NCBI RefSeq assembly: GCF_004328075.1
Contig: NZ_SJFN01000008.1
Span: 101,065 to 142,352, forward strand
Reading direction: 5' to 3'
DNA from: Siculibacillus lacustris
GTDB taxonomy: Bacteria; Pseudomonadota; Alphaproteobacteria; Rhizobiales; Ancalomicrobiaceae
DNA: 41,288 bases
Positions 1 to 10,234 of the stretch are shown piece by piece. Positions within the stretch are counted from its first letter, which is position 1; each line of letters starts with the position of its first letter. The position numbers were made by a program, and so were the translations under genes. The notes below the pieces were generated by a model, which worked only from the letters and a program-made list of their open reading frames with translations, did no database searches and was not told the origin of the DNA.

Positions 1-1368
1 GCAGATCGCCAGCCCGAGGCCGGTGCCGCCGCGCCGGAATCCGCCCTGGAACGGGCGGAACAGATTGTCGCGGGCCCGCGCCGGCACGCCCGGCCCGGTG
101 TCGCCGACCCGCAGCGTCACCACCGTGCCGCGGCGCCGCGCCGAGACGGTGATTCGCCGCACCAGGGTGCGGTCGGCGTCGGCCTCGAAGGCCTGCATGG
201 CGTTGCGTACCAGATTGAGCAGCACCCGGAACAACTGGTCCGGGTCGGCGTCGATCTCCAGGCCCGGCGGCACGTCGATGCCGAAGGCGATGCCGTCGTC
301 GAAGGTCGGGCCGTGGCCGCCGTCGCGCGCGCCGAGCAGCTCGCCGACGTCGGCGACCAGTCGCGCCACGGCGATCAACCGGCGCTCCGGCGGCGCCTCG
401 CCGGTCTTGCCGTAGTCGAGCACGGCGCGCGAATAGGCGATCGCCCGGTCGAGGGTGGCCACCAGCTTGGGCGCGAAACGCTGCACCGTGCCGTCGGGAA
501 TGGCGCTCAGGCGGTCGGTGATCAACTGGGCCGAGGCCAGCATGTTGCGCAGGTCGTGGTTGATCTTCGAGACCGCCACGCCGAGATCGGCGAGGTGCTT
601 CTTCTGGGCGAGCGAACCGGCGAGTTCCGCCTGCATCTCGGCGAGGCGGCGCTCGGCGTCGCCGATCTCGTCGCCCCGGGTCGAGGGGCGGATCACCCGC
701 TCCGGGTTCTCCGGGTCGGCGGCGAAGTCGGTCATCGCCCGGGTCAGCCGGCGCAACGGCACCAGGAACAGTTGCCGGAGCCCGAGGAACACCAGGAACG
801 CCACGGTCCCCAGCAGCGCGACCGACAGCACCAGCAGTCGTGAGGCGAAGACCAGCGTCGCCGTACGGATCGGCGTCTCGGCGACCACCAGATCGACCAC
901 CTCACCCTTGTCGTTGGGCGGACCGATGATGCGCAGGCGCCGACCGTCGCCGGCTGCCAGCATATCGAGCGCCCCTTCGATCGACCGCCACGCTCCGACG
1001 TCGGCGAGATCGACGGTCCGGTCGATGCCGGCCGGCTGCTCGGCCATCGCCACCAGCCGCCGCATGTTGCCGCTGCGCACGGCGATCGCCGAGGCGTCCA
1101 TCGCCGCCAGCAGGTCGTTCTGGAGCTTGCGGTCGATGTCGCGGGTCTTGCCGATCGACAGGATCACCAGATCGGCGCGACGGATCGTCTCTTCGATGCG
1201 GTTGAGCCGGAAATGGGCGATCGACGGCACGAACACCAGGATCTCGGCGAGCACCACGAAGCACAGGGTCAGCGCCAACAGCTTGGTCGACAGGCGTGCG
1301 CCGCCGCGCGGCGCCTCGCCCGCCGGCCGCCCCGCCCGATCCTCGCCGGTCGCCGGCTGCTCCGCCAT
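1..1368 (-). CDS. Sensor histidine kinase (3'-truncated by window edge)
   Basis: The minus-strand frame is open from an ATG at 1368 to the window edge (456 codons), so the C-terminus is missing. Residues about 28-50 form a first membrane helix, 170-199 a second, with a periplasmic sensor region between them. A HAMP-like linker follows ([11 protein letters not shown]). The phospho-acceptor H-box is the less usual [10 protein letters not shown], with His271. The N-box (NLVRNAMQA) and G-box (GDTGPGVPA) follow, and the ATP-lid motif GTGLGLAIC sits at the edge. It is therefore a membrane-bound two-component kinase that autophosphorylates on His271. No response regulator partner is visible here, and the stimulus is unknown. 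The start was chosen because it leaves a short charged cytoplasmic tail before the first helix and no earlier in-frame ATG is needed. Confidence 0.88.
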   Translation of the reverse strand, partial: MAEQPATGEDRAGRPAGEAPRGGARLSTKLLALTLCFVVLAEILVFVPSIAHFRLNRIEETIRRADLVILSIGKTRDIDRKLQNDLLAAMDASAIAVRSGNMRRLVAMAEQPAGIDRTVDLADVGAWRSIEGALDMLAAGDGRRLRIIGPPNDKGEVVDLVVAETPIRTATLVFASRLLVLSVALLGTVAFLVFLGLRQLFLVPLRRLTRAMTDFAADPENPERVIRPSTRGDEIGDAERRLAEMQAELAGSLAQKKHLADLGVAVSKINHDLRNMLASAQLITDRLSAIPDGTVQRFAPKLVATLDRAIAYSRAVLDYGKTGEAPPERRLIAVARLVADVGELLGARDGGHGPTFDDGIAFGIDVPPGLEIDADPDQLFRVLLNLVRNAMQAFEADADRTLVRRITVSARRRGTVVTLRVGDTGPGVPARARDNLFRPFQGGFRRGGTGLGLAIC

Positions 1369-1509
1369 GTCCGCTCTCTCTCCGGATCGCCCTGTCGGCA
1401 CGCACCGTCGGCGGGATTTCGCAAACCGCACGCCCGCGCGCGATCGAAACACCCACCGAACCCCCATGCTAACGCCGACCTGCGCCCAATCACAGCGCCG
1501 ATCGCAGCG

Positions 1510-1555
1510 GAAATGCGGCATTTCACGCGATATCCTACCTCCGCCGCGGCATTTC
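1510..1555. promoter_or_regulatory. Palindrome and 10-bp direct repeat upstream of the histidine kinase
   Basis: The 498-bp gap 1369-1866 has no credible gene. It contains a perfect inverted repeat at 1510-1524 (gaaatg, three bases, catttc). The decamer gcggcatttc occurs at 1515-1524 and again at 1546-1555. Position and symmetry suggest an operator for the divergent kinase gene, but no known regulator motif is recognised. Confidence 0.3.
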
Positions 1556-1635
1556 CGATGCCGGTCGTGGGGACGAGCTCCGGCGCACGCCTGCGTGAGG
1601 CAGGCGATTCGGCGGCGTCGAGACCGCGCTTCGCG

Positions 1636-1664
1636 TTGACAGGACCGGTCCCCCCCCCTATAAG
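1636..1664 (+). promoter_or_regulatory. Sigma-70 promoter of rpmH
   Basis: TTGACA at 1636-1641 and TATAAG at 1659-1664 are separated by exactly 17 bases. This is close to the ideal housekeeping promoter and stands out in DNA this GC-rich. Transcription would start near 1671, giving a leader of about 195 nt before rpmH. That leader can form several hairpins: 1736-1741 with 1747-1752, 1801-1806 with 1811-1816, and 1842-1846 with 1854-1858. The last lies just before the start codon. Confidence 0.75.
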
Positions 1665-1866
1665 CCCCGACGACCGGGATCTTCGCCCTCTCAGGCCGCA
1701 CGGCGACGTGCGCCCGTCCCTTGCGCAGCGACTGTGGCGACCCTCGGTCGCCCGTCCGAGCGACAGGGGAACGGGCCGAGGTTTCCCTCTTCGCATCCGT
1801 CCGCCGGGTTCGGCGGGCATCGCATCACTCGAGACCAGGGGGCCGCTCTTCGGGCGGCGACGACCC

Positions 1867-2001
1867 ATGAAGCGCACTTACCAGCCCTCCAAGATCGTGC
1901 GCAAGCGCCGCCACGGTTTCCGCGCCCGTTCCGCCACCGTCGGCGGCCGTGTGGTGCTCGCCCGTCGTCGGGCCCGCGGCCGCAAGCGCCTGTCCGCCTG
2001 A
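1867..2001 (+). CDS. rpmH: 50S ribosomal protein L34
   Basis: The 44-residue, very basic protein begins [18 protein letters not shown] and is a full-length match to bacterial L34, a small protein buried in the 23S rRNA of the large subunit. The length and the [10 protein letters not shown] core are diagnostic. It is the first gene after the strong promoter at 1636-1664. It is followed by an intrinsic terminator at 2081-2104 and then rnpA, the usual gene order. The Shine-Dalgarno signal is weak, and a short hairpin (1842-1858) ends eight bases before the ATG. Confidence 0.97.
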   Translation: MKRTYQPSKIVRKRRHGFRARSATVGGRVVLARRRARGRKRLSA

Positions 2002-2080
2002 TCGCCGTCCGGAGGCTCCCCGCCCTCGGTCGGGAGCCGCCGCCTCGGGCCGGTCGGACCACGGACGCCCGGGATGTCCG

Positions 2081-2104
2081 CGCCGCTCGTCAGGGCGGCG
2101 TTTT
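2081..2104 (+). terminator. Intrinsic terminator between rpmH and rnpA
   Basis: cgccgc at 2081-2086 pairs with gcggcg at 2095-2100. Two more inner pairs (2087/2094 as a wobble and 2088/2093) leave a 4-base loop, and TTTT follows at 2101-2104. It probably lets L34 be made in excess over RnpA. A second hairpin (2014-2020 with 2032-2038) lies just after the rpmH stop. Confidence 0.55.
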
Positions 2105-2206
2105 CGATGGCCCGTCGGGATCCGGACCGGTCGGCCGATCGAAGCGGGCGGGCGCCCCGCGCGCCACCCGCGCCGGGTGGATCGAACCGCCGGAGGTCGC
2201 GACCGC

Positions 2207-2638
2207 ATGGACCGACTGAAGAAGCGCGCCGAGTTCCTGGCCGTCGCCCGTGGGGTGCGGTCGCCGCGCCACGCCTTCGTGCTCCAGGCCGCCCTCGCGC
2301 CCGATCCTGCCGCCGCGCCGCGCTGCGGCTTCACCGTGACCAAGAAGGTCGGCAACGCCGTGGTGCGCAACCGCATCCGCCGCCGACTGCGCGAAGCGGT
2401 CCGCCTGCAGTCCGATGCGCTCGGCCGCGCGGGCTGCGACCACGTGCTGATCGGTCGCCGCGAGGCCCTGTCGCAGCCCTTCGCGACGCTGGCCGCCGAC
2501 CTCGTCTCCGCCTTCCGACAGGCTCACAAGCGCCTGCCCGCCCCGCCCTCCACCGTCGGCGCGTCCCTTCGCGTCGATGGCCCCGATCCCGCCGCCCCTC
2601 GGCATCCGCGCGGCGAAACCCCTGGACGGACCCGATGA
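2207..2638 (+). CDS. rnpA: Ribonuclease P protein component
   Basis: This 143-residue protein is the basic subunit that binds RNase P RNA and helps it cleave 5' leaders from pre-tRNA. It begins MDRLKKRAEFLAVARG. The family signature is present around residues 50-65: GFTVTKKVGNAVVRNRIRRRL, where the RNR stretch contacts RNA. The start at 2207 has a ggagg at 2192-2196; the frame is open upstream but lacks homology. The C-terminal 25 residues after the conserved core are low-complexity. The stop overlaps the yidC ATG by four bases (ATGA), which indicates translational coupling. Confidence 0.95.
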   Translation: MDRLKKRAEFLAVARGVRSPRHAFVLQAALAPDPAAAPRCGFTVTKKVGNAVVRNRIRRRLREAVRLQSDALGRAGCDHVLIGRREALSQPFATLAADLVSAFRQAHKRLPAPPSTVGASLRVDGPDPAAPRHPRGETPGRTR

Positions 2639-4491
2639 TCGAGAATCGGAACTACATCGTCGCGATCGCCCTTTCGATCGCCGTGCTCCTCGGGTGGCAG
2701 TATTTCGTCGCCGGTCCGCGCCTCGAGGCGGAACACCAGCGCCAGCTGATCGAACAGGCCGCCAAGGCGCCGCCGCCGGCCGCCGCCGGGATCGCCACCT
2801 CGGTGGCGCCGACCGCGCCCGCCGGAACGGCAGGAACCGCCGGCACCGCCCCGGCCGGGGCCTCGGCCACCGTCGCCGTCGATCCCGCCGCGGTCACCGC
2901 GACCCTGACCCGCCCGCAGGCGCTCGCCGCCCATCCGCGCGTCGCCATCGACACCCCCGTCCTCGGCGGCTCGATCGATCTGGTCGGTGGTCGCATCGAC
3001 GACGTCGGCCTGAAGCACTATCGCGAGACCGTCGACCCGACGAGCCCGCCGATCGACGTGCTGTCGCCGGTCGGTACCAAGGAACCCTATTTCGCCGACT
3101 TCGGCTGGCTCTCCGACGCCGGCACCCCGGTCAAGGTGCCCGGCCCCGAGACGGTGTGGACCCAGAAGGGCACCGGCGCGCTGTCGGTCGACCGTCCCGT
3201 CGTCCTGACCTGGGACAACGGCGAGGGCCTGGTCTTCGAGCGCACCGTCTCGGTCGACGACAAGTACATGTTCTCGATCACCGACCAGGTGACCAACGGC
3301 GGTGAGCGCCCGACCACGATCTATCCCTGGTCGGCGCTGTCGCGTTTCGGCACGCCCACCACCGCCGGCTACTACATCCTCCACGAAGGCGCGATCGGCG
3401 TGTTCGGCGACGAAGGCCTCAAGGAGATCAAGTACGCCGATCTCAAGGAGAAGCTGAAGATCGAACCGAACCGGGTGTCCGGCGGCTGGATCGGCTTCGT
3501 CGACAAATACTGGGCCTCGGCGCTGATCCCCGAGCACGGCGCCCGCGTCCAGCCGCGCTTCGCCGCCGCGCCCGCCGCCGCCGGTCGTCCCGACGTCTAT
3601 CAGACGTTGATGCTCGGCGAAGGTCTGGCGCTGCCGGCCGGTGGCAAGGCCACCACCACCACCCGGCTGTTCGCCGGCGCCAAGGAAGTCGCCACCGTCG
3701 ACGGCTATGCCCAGAAGTACGACATCGCCAAGTTCGATCGGCTGATCGACTGGGGCTGGTTCTACTTCCTGACCAAGCCGCTGTTCTTCGTCATCAGCTG
3801 GCTGCATCAGATGGTCGGCAACTTCGGCATCGCCATCCTGATCGTCACGGTCTTCATCAAGGGCATCTTCTACCCGCTCGCCTCGAAATCCTACGAGTCG
3901 ATGAGTAAGATGAAGAAGGTGCAGCCCGAGATGAAGGCGCTGCAGGAGACCTACAAGGACGATCGGACCAAGCAGCAGCAAGCTCTGATGGAGCTGTACA
4001 AGCGCGAGAAGATCAATCCGCTCGCCGGCTGTCTGCCGATCGTCATCCAGATCCCGGTGTTCTTCTCGCTCTACAAGGTGCTGTTCGTCACCATCGAGAT
4101 GCGTCAGGCGCCGTTCTACGGCTGGATCCGCGACCTCGCGGTGCCCGACCCGACCTCGCTGTTCAATCTGTTCGGGTTGGTCCCCTTCACGCCGCCGCAC
4201 ATGCTGATGATCGGCGCCTGGCCGCTGATCATGGGCGTCACCATGTTCGTGCAGATGAAGCTCAATCCGCCGCCGCCGGATCCGACCCAGAAGATCATGT
4301 TCGACTGGATGCCGGTGCTGTTCACCTTCATGCTCGCCAACATGCCGGCCGGTCTGGTGATCTACTGGACCTGGAACAACACCCTGTCGATCGCCCAGCA
4401 GGCCTGGATCATGAAGAAGAACGGCGTCCGGGTCGAACTGTGGGACAACGTCCGTTCGCTGTTCCGCCGCTCGCCCCCGGCCGCTCGGTGA
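2635..4491 (+). CDS. yidC: Membrane protein insertase YidC
   Basis: The 618-residue protein inserts and folds inner-membrane proteins, alone or with SecYEG. An N-terminal helix ([17 protein letters not shown], residues 7-23) is followed by an Ala/Pro/Gly/Thr-rich linker (about 40-80). A large periplasmic beta domain comes next (about 90-360). The conserved core starts near residue 395 ([18 protein letters not shown]) and includes the cytoplasmic coiled hairpin ([15 protein letters not shown]) and the last helices ending [15 protein letters not shown]. The intramembrane positive residue is Lys in FIKGIFYPL, where E. coli has Arg. yidD, often found between rnpA and yidC, is absent. Confidence 0.97.
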   Translation: MIENRNYIVAIALSIAVLLGWQYFVAGPRLEAEHQRQLIEQAAKAPPPAAAGIATSVAPTAPAGTAGTAGTAPAGASATVAVDPAAVTATLTRPQALAAHPRVAIDTPVLGGSIDLVGGRIDDVGLKHYRETVDPTSPPIDVLSPVGTKEPYFADFGWLSDAGTPVKVPGPETVWTQKGTGALSVDRPVVLTWDNGEGLVFERTVSVDDKYMFSITDQVTNGGERPTTIYPWSALSRFGTPTTAGYYILHEGAIGVFGDEGLKEIKYADLKEKLKIEPNRVSGGWIGFVDKYWASALIPEHGARVQPRFAAAPAAAGRPDVYQTLMLGEGLALPAGGKATTTTRLFAGAKEVATVDGYAQKYDIAKFDRLIDWGWFYFLTKPLFFVISWLHQMVGNFGIAILIVTVFIKGIFYPLASKSYESMSKMKKVQPEMKALQETYKDDRTKQQQALMELYKREKINPLAGCLPIVIQIPVFFSLYKVLFVTIEMRQAPFYGWIRDLAVPDPTSLFNLFGLVPFTPPHMLMIGAWPLIMGVTMFVQMKLNPPPPDPTQKIMFDWMPVLFTFMLANMPAGLVIYWTWNNTLSIAQQAWIMKKNGVRVELWDNVRSLFRRSPPAAR

Positions 4492-4511
4492 CGGCGAAGG
4501 GTGTGGGGACG

Positions 4512-5246
4512 ATGACCGAAGGCACGGACGACGGGCGGGTGGGCGCCGGGTTCACGGTCGAGGAGAAGGTTCGCCTGCTCTTCGCCCGGCCCTGGGCCTT
4601 CGCCATGGGCGCCGTCGACCTCGAGCGGCTGCCCCCGGCGGTCGGTTCGGAGATCGCCTTCGCCGGTCGATCCAACGTCGGCAAGTCGAGCCTGATCAAC
4701 GCGCTGGTCGATCAGGCCGGGCTCGCCCGCACCTCCAACACCCCCGGCCGCACCCAGGAACTGAACTACTTCGTGCCGGCGGTGCTCAACGAGCGCTCCA
4801 AGAAGACCGAGCGCATGACCTCGGGCGCGCCGCGCGACGTCGTCGACGTCGGCTTGACCCTGGTCGACATGCCCGGTTACGGCTTCGCCCAGGCGCCCAA
4901 GTCGCAGGTCGAGACCTGGACCAAGCTGGTCTTCGCCTATTTGCGCGGTCGTCCCAACCTGCGCCGGGTCTATGTGCTGGTCGATTCGCGCCATGGGCTC
5001 AAACCCGTCGACAACGAAGTCCTCGATCTCCTCGACCCCGCGGCGGTGTCCTACCAGATCGTCCTGACCAAGGCCGACAAGATCTCCCGCACCCTCGACG
5101 GCGCGCCGGTCGCCGCGGTGGTCGCCGCCACCGCCGCCGCGATTCGCAAGCGCCCGGCCGCCCATCCCGAAATTCTGGTGACCTCCAGCGAGGCCGGATG
5201 GGGCATGGACCGGTTGCGCGCCGAGATCGCCTTCTTCGCCGCCTGA
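4512..5246 (+). CDS. engB: Ribosome biogenesis GTP-binding protein EngB/YihA
   Basis: The 244-residue GTPase acts in 50S subunit assembly. All G motifs are visible: Walker [10 protein letters not shown], switch region [10 protein letters not shown]3 DMPGYGF, G4 TKAD and G5 TSS near the C-terminus. The start at 4512 (MTEGTDDGR) lies 20 bases after the yidC stop; an upstream in-frame ATG at 4440 would overlap yidC and lacks homology. An insert of about 20 residues after LNYFVPAVL ([18 protein letters not shown]) is longer than in E. coli YihA. The yidC-engB pairing is the usual alphaproteobacterial order. Confidence 0.95.
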   Translation: MTEGTDDGRVGAGFTVEEKVRLLFARPWAFAMGAVDLERLPPAVGSEIAFAGRSNVGKSSLINALVDQAGLARTSNTPGRTQELNYFVPAVLNERSKKTERMTSGAPRDVVDVGLTLVDMPGYGFAQAPKSQVETWTKLVFAYLRGRPNLRRVYVLVDSRHGLKPVDNEVLDLLDPAAVSYQIVLTKADKISRTLDGAPVAAVVAATAAAIRKRPAAHPEILVTSSEAGWGMDRLRAEIAFFAA

Positions 5247-5278
5247 CGTTCCGACCCGCCCCTGCTGGGAGATCTGCG

Positions 5279-6181
5279 ATGACCACCCCCCACAAGTCCG
5301 AGGCCGAGATGATCGCCGAGGCGTCGATCCTGTCCAAGGCGCTGCCCTACATGCTGCGCTACGACGACAAGACGGTGGTGGTGAAGTTCGGCGGCCATGC
5401 CATGGGCGACGCCGCGCTCGGCAAGGCCTTCGCCGAGGACATCACGCTGCTCAAGCTGTCGGGCCTCAACCCGGTGGTGGTCCACGGCGGCGGGCCGCAG
5501 ATCAACGCCATGCTGTCCAAGCTCGGCATCAAGTCGGAATTCGCCGGCGGCTTCCGCATCACCGATCGCGCCACCGTCGAAGTGGTCGAGATGGTCCTGG
5601 CCGGGTCGATCAACAAGGAGATCGTCCAGACCATCACCGAGGCCGGCGGCCGGGCGATCGGGCTGACCGGCAAGGACGGCAACATGGTCACGGTGGCCCG
5701 GGTCACCCGCACCGTGGTCGATCCCGATTCGATGATCGAGCGGGTGGTCGACCTCGGCTTCGTCGGCGAGCCGACCGAAGTGCGCACCGAGGTGCTCGAG
5801 GTCCTGAAGAAGTCCGAGATCATTCCGGTGCTCGCCCCGGTCTGCGCCGGCGCCGACGGCGAGACCTACAACGTCAACGCCGACACCTTCGCCGGGGCCA
5901 TCGCCGGCGCTCTCAAGGCCACCCGCCTGTTGTTCCTGACCGACGTGCCCGGCGTGCTCGACGCCGACAAGAACCTGATCAAGGAACTGTCGCGCGCCGA
6001 GGCGCAGCGGCTGATCGACGAGGGCGTCATCTCCGGCGGCATGATCCCCAAGGTCGAGACCTGTTTCGAGGCGCTCGACCGCGGCGTCGAGGCGGTGGTC
6101 ATCCTCAACGGCAAGGTGCCCCATTCGGTGCTGCTCGAGCTGTTCACCGAACACGGCGCCGGCACGCTGATCACCCCGTGA
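5279..6181 (+). CDS. argB: Acetylglutamate kinase
   Basis: The 300-residue enzyme phosphorylates N-acetyl-L-glutamate with ATP, the second step of arginine synthesis. Visible motifs are [12 protein letters not shown] (phosphate-binding Lys), VVHGGGPQI (acetylglutamate loop), [21 protein letters not shown] and LTDVPGVL. Length is typical for the arginine-sensitive hexameric type, and the N-terminal helix (about residues 5-20) that supports hexamers is present. A gggaga ribosome site precedes the ATG at 5279, 32 bases after engB, so it is probably cotranscribed. Other arginine genes (argD, argF) lie about 25 kb downstream. The 3' end overlaps the convergent GNAT gene by 11 bases. Confidence 0.96.
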   Translation: MTTPHKSEAEMIAEASILSKALPYMLRYDDKTVVVKFGGHAMGDAALGKAFAEDITLLKLSGLNPVVVHGGGPQINAMLSKLGIKSEFAGGFRITDRATVEVVEMVLAGSINKEIVQTITEAGGRAIGLTGKDGNMVTVARVTRTVVDPDSMIERVVDLGFVGEPTEVRTEVLEVLKKSEIIPVLAPVCAGADGETYNVNADTFAGAIAGALKATRLLFLTDVPGVLDADKNLIKELSRAEAQRLIDEGVISGGMIPKVETCFEALDRGVEAVVILNGKVPHSVLLELFTEHGAGTLITP

Positions 6182-6710
6182 CGCCGCCGGCGGTCCGCTC
6201 CATCAGGATCACCGGGTCGCCGTGATGGTCGCTGCGCGCGAACTCGCGAAAGCCGAGTTTCGTCGCCACCGCGATCGACGGCGTGTTGCCGGTCGAGATC
6301 ATGCAGGTCTGCCGCCGCCCGGGATGATGGGCATCGCACCAGACCAACGCCGCCTCCATCGCCTCGCGGGCGAGACCGCGCCCCTGGGCGATCGCGGCGA
6401 GCCCCCAGCCGCATTCGATCGTGCCCTCGAGCGAGGGGACGATCGCGCGCCGCAACTCGTGAAAGCCGCATTCGCCGAAGAAGGTGCCGTCCGTGCGGTC
6501 CTCGACGACGAAGAACCCGAAGCCGAAGTGATACCAGACCCCGATCTGGCGCAGAAACCGGATCCACGCGGCTTCCCGCGACAGCGGCGTGCCGCCGATG
6601 AAACGCACCACGGCGGGATCCGCCCACATCCGGGCGTAATCCGTGAAGTCGTCGAGGCGGTAGGGTCTGAGCCGCAGGCGCGGCGTCTCGAGAGTGGGGA
6701 TGTCGATCAT
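6171..6710 (-). CDS. GNAT-family N-acetyltransferase (RimJ/RimL-like)
   Basis: The 179-residue protein begins [21 protein letters not shown], the opening of the RimJ/RimL branch of GNAT acetyltransferases. The acetyl-CoA loop is seen as [18 protein letters not shown] (Q/R-x-x-G-x-G/A pattern), and the C-terminal [16 protein letters not shown] is the usual GNAT end strand-helix. Family members acetylate protein N-termini or small amines; the substrate cannot be told. The start at 6710 fits the family; the frame is open further upstream but the extra 30 residues are Arg/Ser-rich with no homology. Confidence 0.85.
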   Translation of the reverse strand: MIDIPTLETPRLRLRPYRLDDFTDYARMWADPAVVRFIGGTPLSREAAWIRFLRQIGVWYHFGFGFFVVEDRTDGTFFGECGFHELRRAIVPSLEGTIECGWGLAAIAQGRGLAREAMEAALVWCDAHHPGRRQTCMISTGNTPSIAVATKLGFREFARSDHHGDPVILMERTAGGVTG

Positions 6711-6856
6711 CGCGGGAGCCCTCGGCGTGGATCGGCTACGTCGGCGGCGGCCGCCCGTCGCGTGGCGGCTCGCCGAATAGAGTTCGGACGCCGTTGCCAT
6801 CGCGCGGCGCCCGGTTCACGGTGTCATTTTTCAGCCGATCGGGAAACCTTCGCCTC

Positions 6857-7612
6857 ATGATGAACGTTCACGACCCCCGCGCCACCGAACTCGACGCCCG
6901 GGGGGCACGCTTCGCGCGGGTCGACACCTGGATCTTCGATCTCGACAACACCCTCTATCCGGCCGCCACCGATCTCTTCGCCCAGGTCGACGCCAAGATC
7001 CGCGCCTTCGTCATGGAGGCGTTGGGGACCACCCCGGACGAGGCGAAGCGCCTGCAGAAGGACTATTATCGCCGCTACGGCACCACCCTGCGCGGGCTGA
7101 TGCTCGAACACGGCGTGTCGCCCGACGGCTTCCTCGACTTCGTCCACGACATCGATCATTCGGTGATCCCGCCCGATCCCGATCTGGTGGCGGCGATCCG
7201 CGCGCTGCCCGGCCGGCGCTTCGTGATGACCAACGGCACCCGCACCCATGCCGAGAAGGTCACCGCCCGCATCGGCCTGTCCGGCGTCTTCGACGACATC
7301 TTCGACATCGTCGCCGCCGATCTCCTGCCCAAGCCCAACCGCGAGACCTACGACCGCTTCCTGCACGGCGCCGGCATCGAACCGACCCGCGCCGCGATGT
7401 TCGAGGACCTGTCGCGCAATCTCACCGTGCCCCACACCCTCGGCATGCGCACGGTGCTGGTGGTGCCCGGCCCCGACGAGGCGCTCGGCCGCGAGGCCTG
7501 GGAATCCGAGGGCGCCGACGCCCCTCACGTCGAATGGGTCACCCACGATCTCGCCGGCTTCCTCGCCGAGGTCAATCCTGCCGCCCGGCAGATCGCCCCC
7601 GAGATCGATTGA
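6857..7612 (+). CDS. HAD-superfamily pyrimidine 5'-nucleotidase
   Basis: The 251-residue protein carries the four haloacid dehalogenase motifs in order: [11 protein letters not shown] (nucleophile and acid Asp pair), FVMTNGT (Thr), [10 protein letters not shown] (Lys) and MFEDLSRNL (metal Asp). FDLDNTLYP and the small helical cap identify the SDT1/PhoE-like pyrimidine 5'-nucleotidase branch, which dephosphorylates UMP or CMP. Two ATGs lie in tandem at 6857 and 6860. It precedes dapD by 97 bases, an arrangement I recall from other Rhizobiales, so cotranscription is likely. Substrate assignment rests on family resemblance only. Confidence 0.88.
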   Translation: MMNVHDPRATELDARGARFARVDTWIFDLDNTLYPAATDLFAQVDAKIRAFVMEALGTTPDEAKRLQKDYYRRYGTTLRGLMLEHGVSPDGFLDFVHDIDHSVIPPDPDLVAAIRALPGRRFVMTNGTRTHAEKVTARIGLSGVFDDIFDIVAADLLPKPNRETYDRFLHGAGIEPTRAAMFEDLSRNLTVPHTLGMRTVLVVPGPDEALGREAWESEGADAPHVEWVTHDLAGFLAEVNPAARQIAPEID

Positions 7613-7709
7613 CAGCACCCGGAGCGCCGGTATGGTCCCCGGCGAACCGCGCGCCGAGCGACGCCCCGCGCTCGCCGGCCCGCCGCCGACCTCCATTCGG
7701 GAACCCGCC

Positions 7710-8567
7710 ATGTCCCTCGCCGCTGCCGACCTCGCCGCCCTGGCCCAGACCATCGACGACGCCTTCGAGCGCCGCGCCGAGATCGGGGTCGCCACCACCG
7801 GCCCGGTCCGTGACGCCGTCGTCGCCGCCCTCGCGCTCCTCGACAAGGGCGAGGTCCGGGTCGCCGAGAAGCACGGCGACGACTGGATCGTCAACCAGTG
7901 GCTGAAGAAGGCGGTGCTCCTGTCCTTCCGCCTGGCGCCGATGGAGATCATCGGCGGCGGTCCCGGCAACGCCGTGTGGTGGGACAAGGTGCCCTCGAAG
8001 TTCGACGGCTGGACCGCCGCCGAGTTCGAGGCCGCCGGCTTCCGCGCGGTGCCCGGCGCCGTGGTCCGCCGCTCCGCCTACATCGCCCCGAACGTCGTGC
8101 TGATGCCGTCCTTCGTCAATCTCGGCGCCCATGTCGGCGCCGGCACCATGGTCGACACCTGGGCGACGGTCGGCTCCTGCGCCCAGATCGGCAAGAACGT
8201 CCACCTCTCCGGCGGCGTCGGCATCGGCGGCGTGCTGGAGCCGCTGCAGGCCGGCCCGACCATCATCGAGGACGACTGTTTCATCGGCGCCCGCTCGGAA
8301 GTCGTCGAAGGCGTCATCGTCGGCCAGGGCTCGGTGCTGGCGATGGGCGTGTTCCTCTCGGCCACCACCAAGATCGTCGACCGCGCCACCGGCGAGATCT
8401 TCGTCGGCCGCGTGCCGCCCTATTCGGTGGTGGTGTCCGGTTCGCTGCCGGGCAAGCCGCTGCCGGGTCAGAACTGGGGCCCGTCGCTCTACTGCGCGGT
8501 GATCGTCAAGCGCGTCGACGCTCAGACCCGCTCCAAGACCTCGATCAACGAGTTGCTGCGCGATTGA
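7710..8567 (+). CDS. dapD: 2,3,4,5-tetrahydropyridine-2,6-dicarboxylate N-succinyltransferase
   Basis: The 285-residue enzyme adds succinyl from succinyl-CoA to tetrahydrodipicolinate in the succinylase branch of lysine and meso-diaminopimelate synthesis. An N-terminal helical domain (about 1-100) leads into the left-handed beta-helix made of hexapeptide repeats ([40 protein letters not shown]). The C-terminal [16 protein letters not shown] is typical. Length equals the family norm. dapE, which removes the succinyl group two steps later, is at 10632-11813, separated by three small genes. Confidence 0.97.
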   Translation: MSLAAADLAALAQTIDDAFERRAEIGVATTGPVRDAVVAALALLDKGEVRVAEKHGDDWIVNQWLKKAVLLSFRLAPMEIIGGGPGNAVWWDKVPSKFDGWTAAEFEAAGFRAVPGAVVRRSAYIAPNVVLMPSFVNLGAHVGAGTMVDTWATVGSCAQIGKNVHLSGGVGIGGVLEPLQAGPTIIEDDCFIGARSEVVEGVIVGQGSVLAMGVFLSATTKIVDRATGEIFVGRVPPYSVVVSGSLPGKPLPGQNWGPSLYCAVIVKRVDAQTRSKTSINELLRD

Positions 8568-8683
8568 GGCCCTTCGGGTAATCACCCGGAAACGATGCTT
8601 CGATCGCCCGGCGACGTCCTGACGGACCGTCAACCATTGCCCGCCATCCTGCGCGACGTTTCGTCGTCGTGCAGGGAGGCGTC

Positions 8684-9259
8684 ATGCCCTTCTCCTCGTG
8701 GTTTTCCTTCTCCGGTCGCAGCGGCCGCCTCGCCTTCTGGGGCATCGGCCTCGTCCAAATGGTGTTCCTGATCGGCCTCGGCGTCGGTCTCGGTCTGGTG
8801 GCGGGTGCCGCAGCCGGCGGTACCGAGGCCGGCGGCTTGACCGAAGCGCCGTTGCCGATCGTGGCGATCTGGGGCCTCGGTCTGCTGCTCGTGGTGTGGA
8901 CCGGCCTCGCCGCCACCACCCGACGCTGGCACGACCGCGGCAAATCGGGCTGGTGGACCCTGCTGCAACTGGTGCCGGTGATCGGTCCGCTGTGGATCTT
9001 CGTCGAACTCGGCTTTCTGCCCGGCACGCCGGACGTCAACCGCTTCGGCCCGCCGCCGGGCAGCGGCGGCGACGGCGGCGCGACCGACCGCGATGCCGAA
9101 CTCGATCGCGCCGTCGAGAAATGGCGCTCCGGCGCCGCGGCCTCGCAGGACCTTCCCGCCGGCGCGTCCGCCCGTCGCGACCCCTGGGCGGCGCCGAGCG
9201 CCGGCTCCGCGCCCCCCCGTGCCGCCGCCGGCGGCTTCGGCCGGCGCGGTCTGACCTGA
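8684..9259 (+). CDS. DUF805 family membrane protein
   Basis: The 191-residue protein begins MPFSSWFSFSGRSGRLAFW and has the DUF805 signature RRWHDRGKSGWWTLLQLVPVIG between membrane helices (about 18-45, 65-85 and 95-115). The last 75 residues are a soluble tail rich in Gly, Ala, Pro and Arg. A gggaggc ribosome site at 8674-8680 supports the start at 8684. DUF805 proteins are inner-membrane proteins of unknown function. It lies between dapD and dapE. Confidence 0.85.
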   Translation: MPFSSWFSFSGRSGRLAFWGIGLVQMVFLIGLGVGLGLVAGAAAGGTEAGGLTEAPLPIVAIWGLGLLLVVWTGLAATTRRWHDRGKSGWWTLLQLVPVIGPLWIFVELGFLPGTPDVNRFGPPPGSGGDGGATDRDAELDRAVEKWRSGAAASQDLPAGASARRDPWAAPSAGSAPPRAAAGGFGRRGLT

Positions 9260-9370
9260 GGCGGTACCGGCGCGAGCGCCCACCCGCGCCGTTCGGATGC
9301 GGCGAGTGCGATCGCCGCGGTCCGCTGCTAGAGTGGGCGCCCCGACCCGATCCACCCTCGAGGACGCCCG

Positions 9371-10003
9371 ATGTATCGCCCGCCGGCCTTCGACGAGACC
9401 CGCCTGCCGCTGCTCCATGCGGCCATCGCCGCGGCGCGCCTCGCCACCCTCGTCGCCCACGACGGTGACGGCCTCCTCGCCGATCACCTGCCGCTGCTGC
9501 TCGATCCGACCCGCGGCCCCTTCGGCACGCTCTCCGGCCATCTCGCCCGCGCCAATCCGCAAGGCGCGCCCGCCGCCGAGGGTCGCCCGGTGCTGGCGAT
9601 CTTCGCCGGCCCCGACGCCTATGTCTCGCCGTCGTGGTATCCGTCCAAGGCCGAGACCCACAAGGTCGTGCCGACCTGGAACTACGTCGCGGTCCATGCC
9701 CACGGCCGCCTGCGCTTCTTCGACGATCGCGACCGCCTGCTCGCCCTGGTGACCCGCCTCACCGAGGCCCACGAAGCCGGCCGCGCCGCGCCGTGGTCGG
9801 TCGCCGACGCGCCGCCGGACTTCATGGCGAGTATGTTGAAGGGCATCGTCGGTTTCGAGATCGAGATCGAGCGGCTGGAGGGCAAACGCAAGCTCGGCCA
9901 GAACCGCACCCCCGCCGATCGCGCCGGGGTGATCGCCGGCCTCGCAGCCGAGCCCGGCGAAGCCGCGAAGGCGACCGCCGCGGCGATGGGGGCGGCGGAG
10001 TAA
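9371..10003 (+). CDS. PaiB-like FMN-binding negative transcriptional regulator family protein
   Basis: The 210-residue protein matches the PaiB family along its length. It begins MYRPPAFDE and contains DHLPLLLD, LSGHLARANPQ, AGPDAYVSPSWYPSK and VPTWNYVAVHAHGR, and ends with the helix KLGQNRTPADRAGVIAGL. The fold is a split-barrel flavin-binding domain. In Bacillus the family is named for repression of protease and sporulation genes, but in proteobacteria its role is not established and it may act as an enzyme. It is preceded by 111 bases without a gene. Confidence 0.88.
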   Translation: MYRPPAFDETRLPLLHAAIAAARLATLVAHDGDGLLADHLPLLLDPTRGPFGTLSGHLARANPQGAPAAEGRPVLAIFAGPDAYVSPSWYPSKAETHKVVPTWNYVAVHAHGRLRFFDDRDRLLALVTRLTEAHEAGRAAPWSVADAPPDFMASMLKGIVGFEIEIERLEGKRKLGQNRTPADRAGVIAGLAAEPGEAAKATAAAMGAAE

Positions 10004-10234
10004 CCGCCGCCTGCGGCAGGGTAGCAACGGCGGCGCCGGTGGGATCGACGCCTCGATGGCGGGACCGGTGCAATTGTGGATGGTGCGGCATTCTCCGCCT
10101 GTTCCATCGCAGATATTGCGCGCTGCAGTTGGGGTGGATACCAATGTGCGGAACACGCGGAGCGCGTGCGGCGACATCGGCGCCTACGGCTTTGGCTGGG
10201 CGGCGGTGAAGCCTATTCATCCGGGGGAGATTCC

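Noticed and set aside
902-1456. Minus-strand ORF overlapping the histidine kinase
   Set aside because: Arg-rich shadow frame; the kinase frame from 1368 contains all conserved motifs.
455-1639. Plus-strand ORF of 394 codons opposite the histidine kinase
   Set aside because: Ser/Arg-rich antisense shadow, no domain.
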